A DNA stretch of 64,000 nt from contig NZ_FCOG02000003.1 of NCBI RefSeq assembly GCF_001544975.2, positions 124,001-188,000 on the forward strand, given 5' to 3'. This document shows, piece after piece, positions 49,301-59,164 of this stretch (its first letter is position 1; every line of letters begins with the position of its first letter). Under the pieces are notes generated by a model. The model was given only the letters and a program-made list of their open reading frames with translations. It was not told where the DNA came from and ran no database searches. The position numbers and the translations under genes are program-made. The stretch is from Caballeronia arationis (GTDB lineage: Bacteria; Pseudomonadota; Gammaproteobacteria; Burkholderiales; Burkholderiaceae).

Positions 49301-50709
49301 GCACCGCGCGGACCGTGGCGGCTCGTAAAACCTTCCGCGAGCGAACGCACGACGGCGTCGAACTTCTCGCGCGCGAGCGTCGCGTAGGGATACGCGCGGG
49401 TGAAGCGCTCGAAGAGCGCGTCCTCGCTCCACTCGCGACACGACACCTCCGCCGTGATCTGCTGGGCGAGCACGTCGAGCGGCGCGCGCGGCACCGACAG
49501 CGCATCGAGTTCGCCGCGCCGCACACAGTCGAGCAGCGCCGCGCATTCGATCAGGTCGTCGCGCGAAGTCGGGAAAAGCCGCCCTTTCGGCATCCCGCCG
49601 ACCTGATGCCCCGAACGCCCGACGCGCTGCAAGAACCCTCCGATCGACCCCGGCGAGCCGATCTGGCAAACGAGTTCGACATCGCCGATATCGATGCCCA
49701 GTTCCAGCGAAGCGGTGGCGATCAGCACCCGCAGTTCGCCGCGCTTCAGCCGCTGTTCGGCGTCCAGCCGGTGCTCGCGCGCGAGACTGCCGTGATGCGC
49801 CGCGACCGCCTCCTTGGCGAGCCGGTCGGTCAGATGGCGCGCGGCGCGCTCGGCCATCCGGCGCGTGTTCACGAACACGAGCGTCGTGCGATGCTGCGCG
49901 ACGAGTTCGGTGAGACGGTCATAGACGCGCTCCCACATGTCGTTCGACATGATGGCTTCGAGCGGCATCGGCGGAAGTTCGAGCGCAAGGTCGCGCGCGC
50001 GGACGTGTCCGACATCGACGATCTCGCACGGCTCGCCCTCGCCCACGAGAAACTTCGAGACCAGCTCGATCGGCTTCTGTGTCGCGGACAAGCCGATGCG
50101 CACCGGTTTGCGCTCGCAGAGCGCATCGAGGCGCGCGAGGCTCAGCGCGAGGTGCGCGCCGCGCTTCGTGCCGGCGACCGCGTGAATCTCGTCGACGATC
50201 ACGGTGCGCGTCGTGGACAGCATCGCGCGCCCCGAGTCCGAACCGAGCAGCACGTAGAGCGACTCCGGCGTCGTGACGAGGATATGCGGCGCGCGCTTCC
50301 TGACGGCGGCGCGCTCCTGCTGCGTGGTGTCGCCGGTGCGCACCGCCGCGCGAATCTCGACCGGCGGCAGGCCGAGCCGCGCGAGTTCGTCCGAAATGCC
50401 CGCGAGCGGCTCTTGCAGGTTCACGCGGATATCGTTCGACAGCGCCTTCAGCGGCGAAATGTAGACGATGCTCGTCTCGTCCGGCAGCGCCGCGCCGTGC
50501 GCGAGGCCGTCGCGCACGAGTTCGTCGATGGCGGCGAGAAACGCGGTGAGCGTCTTGCCGGAGCCGGTCGGTGCCGCGACGAGCGTCGAGCGGCGCGTGC
50601 GGATGAGCGGCCACGCGCGCGCCTGCGCGGCGGTGGCGGCCGGGAAATGGCGCTCGAACCAGTTGGCGACGGCAGGATGAAAATCGGCGACAGGGGAATG
50701 GTCGGTCAT
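46366..50709 (-). pseudogene. lhr: lhr: large DNA helicase gene interrupted by an in-frame amber codon
   Basis: The frame covers 1448 codons, the usual size of long Lhr helicases. The first 1121 residues (50709 to 47344) contain Walker [17 protein letters not shown] (DEVH box), [21 protein letters not shown] and the WH domain. They end [10 protein letters not shown], then TAG at 47344-47346, and the same frame continues WLDEISRSGKVVWSRPGG with ~325 more residues of normal C-terminal Lhr sequence. In intact homologues this junction reads straight through to WLDE, so one base change (for example GAG to TAG) explains it. The helicase core is intact, so the truncated protein may still work. Sequencing error or amber readthrough are alternatives. 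Confidence 0.85.
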
Positions 50710-51017
50710 ACGCTATTTTATGAGCCGATCGGAATTCGCGTGCGGCGCGGCTTCGGGTGCGGCCCGGCTGTCACGAAAACGCCGTCTTGCTCGACGATGC
50801 TGATGGATCGCCGTCAGTTCGGGCGTTTTGTCGCACGGGAACTCTGGCGGCGAGAGCGGTCGGGTAGCGCACTTGCACAGACGTTCGCGGTCTCTGCGAG
50901 AGTGGGGTCGATAGTCCCATAATCAATCGTGAACCCCGAGCGCGGACGCACGCCGGAATGGGCACCGCATCGCGCTGAGCGCGCAACCGCCTGGCGCACC
51001 AACAACTGGAGAGGCAA
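50710..51017. other. 308-base divergent promoter gap between lhr and phosphoketolase
   Basis: No gene is seen. It must hold promoters for both genes. A CATAAT hexamer near 50916 could be a -10 for the phosphoketolase gene, but no good -35 accompanies it. GGAGAGG (51008-51014) is the ribosome-binding site of the downstream gene. Confidence 0.45.
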
Positions 51018-53426
51018 TTGAACGACGACGTTCAAGGGCAGACGCCCGCCACGACCGCATCGCAAACGCCGCTTTCCCCCGACGAACTGCGCAAGCTCGA
51101 CGCCTACTGGCGCGCTTGCAATTACATGTCGGTCGGCATGATCTATCTGCGGGAAAATCCGCTCTTGCGCGAGCCGCTCAAGCCCGAGCACATCAAGCGG
51201 CGCCTGCTCGGGCACTGGGGATCGGACCCGGGGCAATCGTTCACCTGGGTCCACCTGAACCGGCTGATCGTGAAGCAGGACCTGAACGTGCTGTTCGTCT
51301 CGGGGCCGGGACACGGCGCGCCCGCGACGCTGTCGAATGCGTATCTGGAAGGCTATTACTCGGAGGTCTATCCCGACCGCAGCTACGACGAAGCCGGGAT
51401 GCTGAAGCTGTTTCGCGCGTTTTCGTCGCCGGGCGGGATCGGTTCGCACTGCACGCCGGAGACGCCCGGTTCGATCCATGAAGGCGGCGAACTTGGCTAC
51501 AGCCTGTCGCATGCGTTCGGCGCCGCGTTCGACAATCCCGATCTGATCGTCGCCACGATGGTCGGCGACGGCGAATCGGAGACGGGTCCGCTCGCCACGT
51601 CGTGGCATTCGAACAAGTTTCTCAATCCGGTGCAGGACGGCGCCGTGCTGCCGATCCTGCATCTGAACGGCTACAAGATCGCCAATCCGACCATCCTCGC
51701 GCGCATTCCGCATGAAGAACTCGAAGCGCTCTTCGTCGGCTACGGCTACAAGCCGCACTTCGTCGAGGGCGACGATCCGCACGACATGCATCAGCGCATG
51801 GCCGCGACGCTGGAACAGTGCATCGGCGAGATTCGCGCGAACCAGCAACGCGCGCGGGCGAACAACGACACCGCGCGCCCGCGCTGGCCGATGATCGTGC
51901 TGCGTTCGCCGAAAGGCTGGACCGGACCGAAAGAAGTGGAAGGCCACAAGGTCGAGGACTTTTGGCGCTCACATCAGGTGCCCGTGCTCGATCCGGCGAC
52001 GAACCGCAAGAGCCTGCGCATGCTCGAAGACTGGATGCGCAGCTACAAGCCCGACGAGCTGTTCGATCCCGAGGGCCGGCTGATCGAAGAACTTCGCGAG
52101 ATTGCGCCCAAGGGCGAGCGCCGCATCAGCGCGAATCCGCATGCGAACGGCGGACGCCTGCGGCATGCGCTTCATCTGCCCGACATCCGCGACTACGCGT
52201 TCGACGTGAAAAGCCCGGCGAGCGTCTATACGTCGCCGACCGCGGTGCTGGCGAAGTTCCTGCGCGACGTGATCCGCAACAACATGTCGAACTTCAGGCT
52301 CTTCGGTCCTGATGAAACCGCGAGCAACAAGCTCGACGGCGTGTACGAAGCGTCGGGCAAGCGCTGGATCGCGGAAACGAAACCCGAAGACAGCGACGGC
52401 GGCGCGCTCGACCCCGCCGGCCGCGTGATGGAGATGCTCTCCGAGCACACGCTCGAAGGCTGGTTCGAAGGCTATGTGCTGACGGGCCGCCACGGCCTCT
52501 TTGCGACTTACGAAGCGTTCGTGCACGTGATCGATTCGATGTTCAACCAGCACGCCAAGTGGCTGGAGAAAGCAAAGAACGAACTCGACTGGCGCGCGCC
52601 GGTTCCGTCGATCAACCTGCTGATCACGTCGCTCGTCTGGCGGCAGGATCACAACGGCTTCACGCATCAGGACCCGGGCTTTCTCGATGTCGTCACGAAC
52701 AAGAGCCCGGATGTCGTGCGCATCTATCTGCCGCCCGATGCGAACTGCCTGCTTTCAGTGGCGGATCATTGCTTGCGCACGCGCGACTACGTGAACGTGA
52801 TCGTCGCGGACAAGCAGCCGCATCTGCAGTACCTCGACATGCAGGACGCCATCGTGCATTGCGCGAAGGGCATCGGCATCTGGGACTGGGCGTCCACCGA
52901 CGCGGGCCACGAACCGGATGTCGTGATGGCCTGCGCTGGCGACATCGCGACGATGGAGTCGCTCGCCGCCGTCGAGATCCTGAAGAAGCAGTTTCCCGAT
53001 TTGAAGATCCGCTTCGTGAACGTGGTCGACCTGTTCCGGTTGATGCCGGAGACCGAACATCCGCATGGTCTTTCGGCGCGCGATTTCGATTCGCTCTTTA
53101 CGCGCGACAAGCCGGTCATCTTCAACTTCCACTCGTATCCGACGCTCGTGCACAAGCTCACGTACAACCGCACCAATCACGAGAACATGCACGTGCACGG
53201 CTATCGCGAGAAGGGCAATATCAACACACCGTTCGAGCTTGCGATCATCAACGGCGTGGACCGCTATACGCTCGCCATCGACGTGATCGACCGCGTGCCG
53301 CGTCTGCGCGATACCGGTGCGCATGCGAAGAACTGGCTGCACGATCAGGTGATCGAGAGCGTCCGTTATGCGCATGCGGAAGGCATCGATCGCGATGAGA
53401 TTCGCGAGTGGACCTGGAAGGGATGA
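51018..53426 (+). CDS. xfp: Xylulose-5-phosphate/fructose-6-phosphate phosphoketolase
   Basis: An 802-residue thiamine-diphosphate enzyme of typical length. Family motifs include [61 protein letters not shown] and the ThDP site [20 protein letters not shown]. It cleaves xylulose-5-P or fructose-6-P with phosphate to acetyl-phosphate plus a shorter sugar phosphate. Translation starts at TTG 51018, just after GGAGAGG; no ATG gives the full N-terminus. It is monocistronic, with a terminator at 53443. No acetate kinase or phosphotransacetylase gene is adjacent, so the acetyl-phosphate must be handled elsewhere. Confidence 0.95.
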   Translation: MNDDVQGQTPATTASQTPLSPDELRKLDAYWRACNYMSVGMIYLRENPLLREPLKPEHIKRRLLGHWGSDPGQSFTWVHLNRLIVKQDLNVLFVSGPGHGAPATLSNAYLEGYYSEVYPDRSYDEAGMLKLFRAFSSPGGIGSHCTPETPGSIHEGGELGYSLSHAFGAAFDNPDLIVATMVGDGESETGPLATSWHSNKFLNPVQDGAVLPILHLNGYKIANPTILARIPHEELEALFVGYGYKPHFVEGDDPHDMHQRMAATLEQCIGEIRANQQRARANNDTARPRWPMIVLRSPKGWTGPKEVEGHKVEDFWRSHQVPVLDPATNRKSLRMLEDWMRSYKPDELFDPEGRLIEELREIAPKGERRISANPHANGGRLRHALHLPDIRDYAFDVKSPASVYTSPTAVLAKFLRDVIRNNMSNFRLFGPDETASNKLDGVYEASGKRWIAETKPEDSDGGALDPAGRVMEMLSEHTLEGWFEGYVLTGRHGLFATYEAFVHVIDSMFNQHAKWLEKAKNELDWRAPVPSINLLITSLVWRQDHNGFTHQDPGFLDVVTNKSPDVVRIYLPPDANCLLSVADHCLRTRDYVNVIVADKQPHLQYLDMQDAIVHCAKGIGIWDWASTDAGHEPDVVMACAGDIATMESLAAVEILKKQFPDLKIRFVNVVDLFRLMPETEHPHGLSARDFDSLFTRDKPVIFNFHSYPTLVHKLTYNRTNHENMHVHGYREKGNINTPFELAIINGVDRYTLAIDVIDRVPRLRDTGAHAKNWLHDQVIESVRYAHAEGIDRDEIREWTWKG

Positions 53427-53442
53427 GACGCCTGATATGAAG

Positions 53443-53468
53443 AAGGCCCCGCATCGCTGCGGGGCCTT
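53443..53468. terminator. Bidirectional terminator between xfp and the MFS gene
   Basis: AAGGCCCCGCA and TGCGGGGCCTT form an 11-bp perfect stem with a four-base loop between convergent genes (stops at 53426 and 53500). Confidence 0.88.
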
Positions 53469-53499
53469 CGTTCCCTGATGAGTCAGGCCGCTGCGGAGA

Positions 53500-54831
53500 T
53501 CACTCCGCGTGATCCTTCTGCCTGAGCGATTGCGGCAGCCCGAACATCAGTATCAGCGCACACACGACGCTCATGCAGCCGATCGCATACAGCGCGGGTG
53601 TAGTGCTGCCCGTGAGATCGCGGATGCGTCCGACCATCACCGGGCTCACGATGCCGCCCAGTTGCCCTAGTGTATTGATCAGCGCAATGCCGCCCGCGGC
53701 GCCCGCACCGCTCAGGAGCTTGGGCGGCAGCGCCCAGAAGGCCGGGATCGCAGCCACCACGCCCGCGCCCATCACGCCGAGCGCCACGATCAGCAAGGTC
53801 GTCTGCTTGTCGAAGACGCCTGCCGCGAAGAAGCCCGCCGCGGCCATCAGCAGCAACACGCAAACGAACTTGCGACGCTCGCCGGAGCTGTCCGACATGC
53901 GGCCCACCACGACCATGCAGATCGCACCGCACACATAGGGCACGGCGGTGAGCAGGCCGATGATCGTCGGATTGTTGGTGCCCGCTGCGCGAATCAGGTG
54001 CGGCGCCCAGAAGTTGAGGCCATACGACGCGATCTGGATCAGGAAGTAGATTAGTCCGAGCGTGAGGAAGCCGGGCGTCTTGATTGCCCCGAGGAGCGAA
54101 TGGCCGCCGGGCGCCGGCTTGCTTTGCGACGAAATCTGGCTCTTCAGGTACGTTTTCTCCGCTGCGGTGAGCCACCCGGCGTCATCGACGCGATCCTTCA
54201 GCACCTTCAACACGAGGATGCCGAGCAGCACGCAAGGCAGGCCGCCGAGCAGGAAGAGCCAGTGCCAGCCGGGCATGCCAAGCACGCCGTTCATATGCCC
54301 GAGCACGAGCCCCGACAGCGGCGCCCCGACCAGCCCCGAGAACGCCGAAGCAAGAAACAGGAGCGACGTGATGCGTCCGCGATAGCTCGCCGGGAACCAC
54401 AGCGTCAGGTAGTACAGCACGCCCGGCGCGAAGCCCGCTTCCATCGCGCCGATGATGAAGCGCAGCCCGTAGAACTGCCATTCGTTCGAGACGAAGACCA
54501 TTGCCGTCGTCGCCAGCCCCCACGAGATCATGATCCGCGCGATCCATTTGCGCGCGCCGACCTTGTAGAGCATCAGGTTGCTCGGCACCTCGAAGAGCAC
54601 ATAGCCGATCACGAAGAGACTCGCGCCGAGACCGTAGGCGGTATCGGAGAAACCGAGATCGCTTTGCAACTGGAACTTCGCGAAGCTGATGTTGATGCGG
54701 TCGAAGAATGCGAACAGATAGCAGAGCATGATGAGCGGCATCAGCCGCCACGCCACCTTGCGAATGATGTCCGCCGTGTTTTCCTTCGCTAGCGGACGGT
54801 TCGTTGCCGCTACTGCGCCCAGATCGCTCAT
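53500..54831 (-). CDS. MFS transporter, anion:cation symporter (ACS) type
   Basis: A 443-residue, 12-helix permease. The first helix has LCYLFAFFDRINISFAKFQL, the DRxNI(G/S)xA signature of the ACS family (ExuT, GudP, phthalate and tartrate transporters). It is followed by GASLFVIGYVLFEVPSNLML. It imports organic anions with a cation. GGAG precedes the ATG at 54831. It is the last gene of the unit LysR-CoA-transferase-HMGL-MFS, 62 bases after the lyase gene, so it probably brings in the dicarboxylic acid that the two enzymes degrade. Confidence 0.87.
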   Translation of the reverse strand: MSDLGAVAATNRPLAKENTADIIRKVAWRLMPLIMLCYLFAFFDRINISFAKFQLQSDLGFSDTAYGLGASLFVIGYVLFEVPSNLMLYKVGARKWIARIMISWGLATTAMVFVSNEWQFYGLRFIIGAMEAGFAPGVLYYLTLWFPASYRGRITSLLFLASAFSGLVGAPLSGLVLGHMNGVLGMPGWHWLFLLGGLPCVLLGILVLKVLKDRVDDAGWLTAAEKTYLKSQISSQSKPAPGGHSLLGAIKTPGFLTLGLIYFLIQIASYGLNFWAPHLIRAAGTNNPTIIGLLTAVPYVCGAICMVVVGRMSDSSGERRKFVCVLLLMAAAGFFAAGVFDKQTTLLIVALGVMGAGVVAAIPAFWALPPKLLSGAGAAGGIALINTLGQLGGIVSPVMVGRIRDLTGSTTPALYAIGCMSVVCALILMFGLPQSLRQKDHAE

Positions 54832-54893
54832 GATTGTCTCCACGCCGGACTGGCGATGCGCCGTCCGGTCGAATAAGTTGGTGAGGGGTGAAT

Positions 54894-55847
54894 TCAGATT
54901 GACTTGACGTACTCGGGCACCGGATGCACATCGCAGTTGCGCCCCGCCTTCGCGAGCTGCCCCGGCACGTCGTGGCCGACGAGCGCCGGCAGCGTCCGCG
55001 ACAGTGCGATCAGCTTCTGCAAGTCGATGCCCGTCGGGATGCCCATCTCGTCGCACATGTTCACGAGGTCTTCCGTGCAGATGTTGCCCGACGCGCCCGG
55101 CGCAAACGGACAGCCGCCGAGACCGCCAAGCGCGGCGTCGAAGCGGCGCGCGCCGGCGTCGTAGGCAGCGAGCACGTTCGCGAGACCGAGACCGCGCGTG
55201 TTGTGAAAGTGCAGCGTGAGGGCGTCAGCGGGAATGCGACCGAGCACGCGTTCGACCAGCCGCGCGACCTGGCGCGGATTGGCCATGCCGGTAGTATCGG
55301 CGAGCGTTATGCCGGCGATCCCCATCTCGCGATATGCATCGACGATCGAGATCACGCGGTCTTCATCGATGCGTCCTTCGAACGGGCAGCCGAACGCCGT
55401 CGCGACCGTCGCGTTGAGGCTCGCGCGACTCCCCTTGACGAGCCGCACGATATCGCCGAAGCCCGCGAGCGACGCCTCGCACGACATGCGCATGTTCGCG
55501 CGGTTGTGCGTCTGGCTCGCGGACATCACGAGATTGAGCTCGTCCGCCTGCGCGGCCAGCGCGCGCTCGGCGCCCTTTGCGTTCGGAATCAGCGCTACAT
55601 AGATCACGCCCGGACGGCGGCCGATGCCACGGAACACTTCGTCGCCGTCGCGCAGGGCGGGAATCGCTTTCGGCGACACGAAAGAGCCCGCCTCGATCCG
55701 CGTGAAGCCGCAGGTCGACAGCGCATCGATCAGCGCAATCTTGTCGCTCGTCTCGACCCATTGCGGCTCGATCTGCAAGCCGTCGCGCGGGGCCACTTCC
55801 TGGACGATCAGGCGCTGGGTGTAGTCACGGTTCGTCATGCTGTTCAT
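54894..55847 (-). CDS. Hydroxymethylglutaryl-CoA lyase-family enzyme
   Basis: A 317-residue TIM-barrel lyase. The N-terminus VQEVAPRDGLQIEPQWVETSDKI carries the catalytic Arg-Asp pair. HFHNTRGLGLANVLAAYDAGARRFDAALGGLGGCPFAPGASGN holds the metal His-x-His and the conserved GGCPFAPGA loop with the catalytic Cys. The family cleaves 3-hydroxy-3-methylglutaryl-CoA to acetyl-CoA and acetoacetate; some members act on related 3-hydroxyacyl-CoAs. The start codon overlaps the CoA-transferase stop by four bases (ATGA). This coupling suggests that the acid is first turned into a CoA ester by the partner, then cleaved here. Confidence 0.92.
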   Translation of the reverse strand: MNSMTNRDYTQRLIVQEVAPRDGLQIEPQWVETSDKIALIDALSTCGFTRIEAGSFVSPKAIPALRDGDEVFRGIGRRPGVIYVALIPNAKGAERALAAQADELNLVMSASQTHNRANMRMSCEASLAGFGDIVRLVKGSRASLNATVATAFGCPFEGRIDEDRVISIVDAYREMGIAGITLADTTGMANPRQVARLVERVLGRIPADALTLHFHNTRGLGLANVLAAYDAGARRFDAALGGLGGCPFAPGASGNICTEDLVNMCDEMGIPTGIDLQKLIALSRTLPALVGHDVPGQLAKAGRNCDVHPVPEYVKSI

Positions 55848-57037
55848 TGCACGGCTCCTTCTGCGCGCAGGCGCTCGACATCGTTCGAATCGAAGCCGAG
55901 TGAAGCCAGCACGTCGGCCGTGTGTTCACCCAGCGCAGGTCCTTGCCAGTGCACTTCGCCCGGCGTATCGGACAGCTTCGGCACGATACCCGGCATCTTC
56001 ACCGACGCGCCGCCCGGCAAGTCCGCGTCGAGCAACATGCCGCGCGCCTGGTAATGCGGATCGGCCACGATGTCGGCGACCGAATAGATGCGCCCCGACG
56101 GCACTTCCGCGCGTTCGAGCGTCGCGAGCACGTCGTCGACCGATTGGTGCAAGGTCCACGCGGTGATCGCTTCGTCGAGCATCGTGCTTTGCAGCGCGCG
56201 GCCGTCGTTGTGGGCGAGCGCGGGATCGTCGGCGAGATCGGGGCGGCCGATCACGTGCATCAGGCGCTTGTAGATCGGATCGCTGTTGCCCGCGATCACG
56301 ACGAAGCCGCCGTCTTCCGTGCGATACGTGTTCGACGGCGCGATGCCTGGCAGCGCGCCGCCGCTTCTTTCGCGCACGTGGCCCAGCAGGTCGTATTCGG
56401 GCACGAGGCTTTCCATCAGGTTGAAGACGCTCTCGACGAGCGAGACATCCACCACCTGGCCGTCGCCCTTGCCGGTCTTCACGCGCAGCACCGACATCAG
56501 CGCGCCGATCACGCCATGCAGCGACGCGAGCGAATCGCCGAGACTCACGCCGACGCGCGCCGGCAGGCCGTCCTCGTCGCCGGTCGTGTAGCGGATGCCG
56601 CCCATCGCCTCGCCGATCGCGCCGAAGCCCGGCCGGTCGCGGTACGGACCCGACTGGCCGTAGCCGGAGATGCGCACCATCGTGAGCTTCGGGTTGATTT
56701 CGTGCAGCACGTCCCAGCCGATGCCGAGCTTTTCCAGCGCGCCGGGCCGCATGTTTTCGACCAGCACGTCGGCATCCTTCACCAGACGCTTGACGACCTC
56801 CACCCCCTCGGGCGACTTCAGGTTCACGCAGACGGACTTCTTGTTGCGCGACTGGAGATACCACCAGAGCGACGTTCCTTCATGCAGCTTTCGCCATTTG
56901 CGAAGGGGATCGCCTCCGTTGGGGGTCTCGATCTTGATCACCTCTGCGCCGAATTCCGCGAGCATGCGTGCCGCGAAGGGTGCGGCAATCAGGGTGCCGA
57001 TCTCGATGACGCGAATGCCGTCAAGGGGTCCGCTCAT
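55844..57037 (-). CDS. Class III (CaiB/BaiF) CoA-transferase
   Basis: A 397-residue family III CoA-transferase. MSGPLDGIRVIEIGTLIAAPFAARMLAEFGAEVIKIE is the standard opening. RNKKSVCVNLKSPEG, VLVENMRPGALEKLG and SGYGQSGPYRDRPGF follow, with the catalytic Asp expected in the GDSLASLHGVIG segment. It moves CoA between organic acids, commonly from succinyl-CoA. GGAGACAGG lies upstream of the ATG at 57037. It is coupled to the HMG-CoA-lyase-family gene by a four-base overlap; together with the MFS importer a 3-hydroxy-dicarboxylate pathway is likely. Confidence 0.92.
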   Translation of the reverse strand: MSGPLDGIRVIEIGTLIAAPFAARMLAEFGAEVIKIETPNGGDPLRKWRKLHEGTSLWWYLQSRNKKSVCVNLKSPEGVEVVKRLVKDADVLVENMRPGALEKLGIGWDVLHEINPKLTMVRISGYGQSGPYRDRPGFGAIGEAMGGIRYTTGDEDGLPARVGVSLGDSLASLHGVIGALMSVLRVKTGKGDGQVVDVSLVESVFNLMESLVPEYDLLGHVRERSGGALPGIAPSNTYRTEDGGFVVIAGNSDPIYKRLMHVIGRPDLADDPALAHNDGRALQSTMLDEAITAWTLHQSVDDVLATLERAEVPSGRIYSVADIVADPHYQARGMLLDADLPGGASVKMPGIVPKLSDTPGEVHWQGPALGEHTADVLASLGFDSNDVERLRAEGAVQ

Positions 57038-57146
57038 GGTGCCTGTCTCCGTGTGGGTTTCGTATGAGAGCAGGTTATGAGCGGCGGCTTGCGATGTCCA
57101 ACCGCATTTCGGCAAGCACCGTTCGCGGATCGCGAACGCTCGGGAT

Positions 57147-58079
57147 TTACGCGGGGTTGTGTCTCTCGCTGGCTTCGACCGAACGCAGATGGTCGAACAG
57201 CAGCCGGCTCACGGGGGAAAGCGCGTTCGCGTCGCGCACGGCGATGATGAGACTGCGTTCGGCCCACTCTTCATCGAGTGTCACCGCGACGAGCCCGAGC
57301 TGCTGCCCCATCGCGCGATAGACGTCGAACGGCAGCACGCCGACGCCCATCCCCGCCTGCACCATGCGGCAGACGGCGTCGAAGCCGGGCACGTGGATGC
57401 GCAGCCTGAGCGGCTTGCCCGCCTGACGCGCGGCGAGATGCGTGCGCATGTTGATCGAACTGGCCGAATGCAGGCCGACGTGATCGCTGTCGAGCGTCTC
57501 TTCGAAGCGGACGCGTTCGCGGTTCGCGAGCGGATGGTCGCTGCGCATCACGATCGCGAGGCGGTCATGGCGATAGTGCGCCGTGTGAAGACCGCGGGTG
57601 TCGGCATCGCCGGAGCAGATGCCGAGGTCGGCAAGGCTGTCGGCCACCGCTTCGATCACGCCGCCGCTCGGGCGCTCCTCCAGGTCGATCTTGATCTGGT
57701 CGTGACGCGTGATGAACGCGCGCAGGTCTTCCGGCAGGAATTCGACGATCGCGGACAGGTTCGCCATCATCCGCACGTAGCCGCGCACGCCGCTCGCGTG
57801 CTCGGCGAGTTCGATGCCGATGTTCTCGATGTCGCGCAGCACCCGGCGCGCGTGATGCAGCAGCGTTCCGCCGGCGGGCGTGAGGTCCATGCCGCGCGCA
57901 CGGCGCTCGAACAGCACGGCGCCCACGGCCTGCTCGAGCTCCAGCAGTCGTTTGCTCGCTGCCGACACCGCGATCGCTTCCCGCTCGGCTGCGCGCGTCA
58001 GCGTGCCTTCCTCGAAGATCGCGAGGAAAAGCTGCAGCGTCGTGAGGTCGAGGCGGCGGAGGAGGTTTTTGAGGGGCAT
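57147..58079 (-). CDS. LysR-family regulator of the CoA-transferase/lyase operon
   Basis: A 310-residue LysR protein. The DNA-binding part is LRRLDLTTLQLFLAIFEEGTLTRAAERE, then VSAASKRLLELEQAVGAVLFERRARGMDLTPAG. The effector domain has GLHSASSINMRTHLAARQAGK and MVQAGMGVGVLPFDVYRAMG. The ATG at 58079 is preferred over a TTG at 58088. It is on the same strand 109 bases upstream of the CoA-transferase gene, an unusual but known arrangement, and is the natural candidate to control the unit in response to the acid or its CoA ester. Confidence 0.9.
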   Translation of the reverse strand: MPLKNLLRRLDLTTLQLFLAIFEEGTLTRAAEREAIAVSAASKRLLELEQAVGAVLFERRARGMDLTPAGGTLLHHARRVLRDIENIGIELAEHASGVRGYVRMMANLSAIVEFLPEDLRAFITRHDQIKIDLEERPSGGVIEAVADSLADLGICSGDADTRGLHTAHYRHDRLAIVMRSDHPLANRERVRFEETLDSDHVGLHSASSINMRTHLAARQAGKPLRLRIHVPGFDAVCRMVQAGMGVGVLPFDVYRAMGQQLGLVAVTLDEEWAERSLIIAVRDANALSPVSRLLFDHLRSVEASERHNPA

Positions 58080-58178
58080 GCGAGGCAAAAGTGATCAGAT
58101 CAGGCCATATTGTGGCCCGATATCGGCCGAAAGCGGGCGCGGCCAGGTACCGCCACGGTACAGGATCCGGACCACCCT

Positions 58179-58583
58179 TCATCGCCTCGCATATTTGAAT
58201 GTCCCCTGCGCGCTGGCGATCAGCAGCCGGTCGTCGATCCACGCTTCCCCGCGACAGAAGTAGATCGACCGCCCCTGTCGCTCCAGGAAGCCCTTCGCCA
58301 CCGCCTTACTGCCGAGCCCCCGGTCCAGATAGTTCACCGTAAGCGACAACGTGAATGCATGCAGCGGCACGTCTTCCGTGGTGTGAAGGCCAGCGTAGCC
58401 GCACGCTGCGTCGAGCAGCGTGGCGATCGCGCCGCCCTGGAGCACATGCTGCCGGTTCAGATGCTCCGGCAGGACCGGCATGGTGAATTCGGCATAGCCG
58501 GCGCGCCATTCGGTGAACATTGCGCCAAGCGATTCAAGAAACGGATTGTCGAGTTCGAAGTTCGCCACGGGTTCTCCCGGCAT
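58179..58583 (-). CDS. PaaI-type hotdog thioesterase
   Basis: A 134-residue single-hotdog protein. NRQHVLQGGAIATLLDAACGYAG contains the central helix with HxxxGGxxxxLxD, and TLSLTVNYLDRGLGSKAVAKG the core strands. Members hydrolyse acyl-CoA thioesters, often aromatic or short/branched chains. The gene is 99 bases upstream of the LysR gene on the same strand and could serve the CoA-based pathway there, but the sequence does not show this. The start at 58583 begins MPGEPVANFELDNPFLESLG. Confidence 0.85.
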   Translation of the reverse strand: MPGEPVANFELDNPFLESLGAMFTEWRAGYAEFTMPVLPEHLNRQHVLQGGAIATLLDAACGYAGLHTTEDVPLHAFTLSLTVNYLDRGLGSKAVAKGFLERQGRSIYFCRGEAWIDDRLLIASAQGTFKYARR

Positions 58584-58631
58584 TGATCACTGCACCGATC
58601 TTCCAACACTTCTTCAACGTGCGCCACGCGC

Positions 58632-58658
58632 AAAAAAAGACCCGCACGCAAGCGGGTC
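58632..58658 (-). terminator. Rho-independent terminator of the DUF4148 gene
   Basis: On the minus strand GACCCGC and GCGGGTC pair around a six-base loop, followed by seven T residues, 37 bases past the stop codon at 58695. Confidence 0.88.
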
Positions 58659-58694
58659 CATTACATGTCGATGTTTCGAAGCGCCGTCTGCGCA

Positions 58695-58997
58695 TCAGGG
58701 CGCCGAAGCCGCCGTTCCCTTCGCTGCCTTCTCGGCATCGACCTTGCGCTGCGCGTCCTGAATGTTCTGCGGATAATTCTGCTGGTCCCCGCCGGGCTGA
58801 TAGCCGTTCTTCTCGAGTTCCTTCAACTCTGCATTCTTCTTCGCCCGCGCGGCCTTTTTCTGCGCCTTCTTGACTTCCTTCGGCGTGGACGCGACCGCAT
58901 CCGGGGCCGCGGTCTGCGCCATCGAGACGGGCGCCCATGCGAGCCCGATGCCGATCGATGCCACGATAGCTGCTGAAACGGCGCGAACTTGGAACAT
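58695..58997 (-). CDS. Exported DUF4148 small protein
   Basis: A 100-residue protein. The first ~27 residues (FQVRAVSAAIVASIGIGLAWAPVSMAQ) are a signal peptide. The mature part is Lys/Ala-rich (VKKAQKKAARAKKNAELKEL) and ends EKNGYQPGGDQQNYPQNIQD, the DUF4148 pattern seen in many Burkholderia periplasmic proteins of unknown role. GGAG precedes the ATG at 58997. Monocistronic with its own terminator. Confidence 0.8.
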   Translation of the reverse strand: MFQVRAVSAAIVASIGIGLAWAPVSMAQTAAPDAVASTPKEVKKAQKKAARAKKNAELKELEKNGYQPGGDQQNYPQNIQDAQRKVDAEKAAKGTAASAP

Positions 58998-59164
58998 GAC
59001 AAATTCTCCAGAGAGGACCGCGTTATTGTCGATTCGCCGATACCCGACGTGAGCGCATCCGGTGATCCGGCGCGGCGATTTGGCCCGCCGTCGTCGATCC
59101 AGCCTCACACGGCGGCCGCTACGTGAAGATAACCCGCTTTGGGCTTCGACGCTCTACGAAGTAT

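Noticed and set aside
48556..50922. 788-codon frame antisense to lhr
   Set aside because: Same reason: Arg-rich shadow of a real gene with helicase motifs on the other strand.
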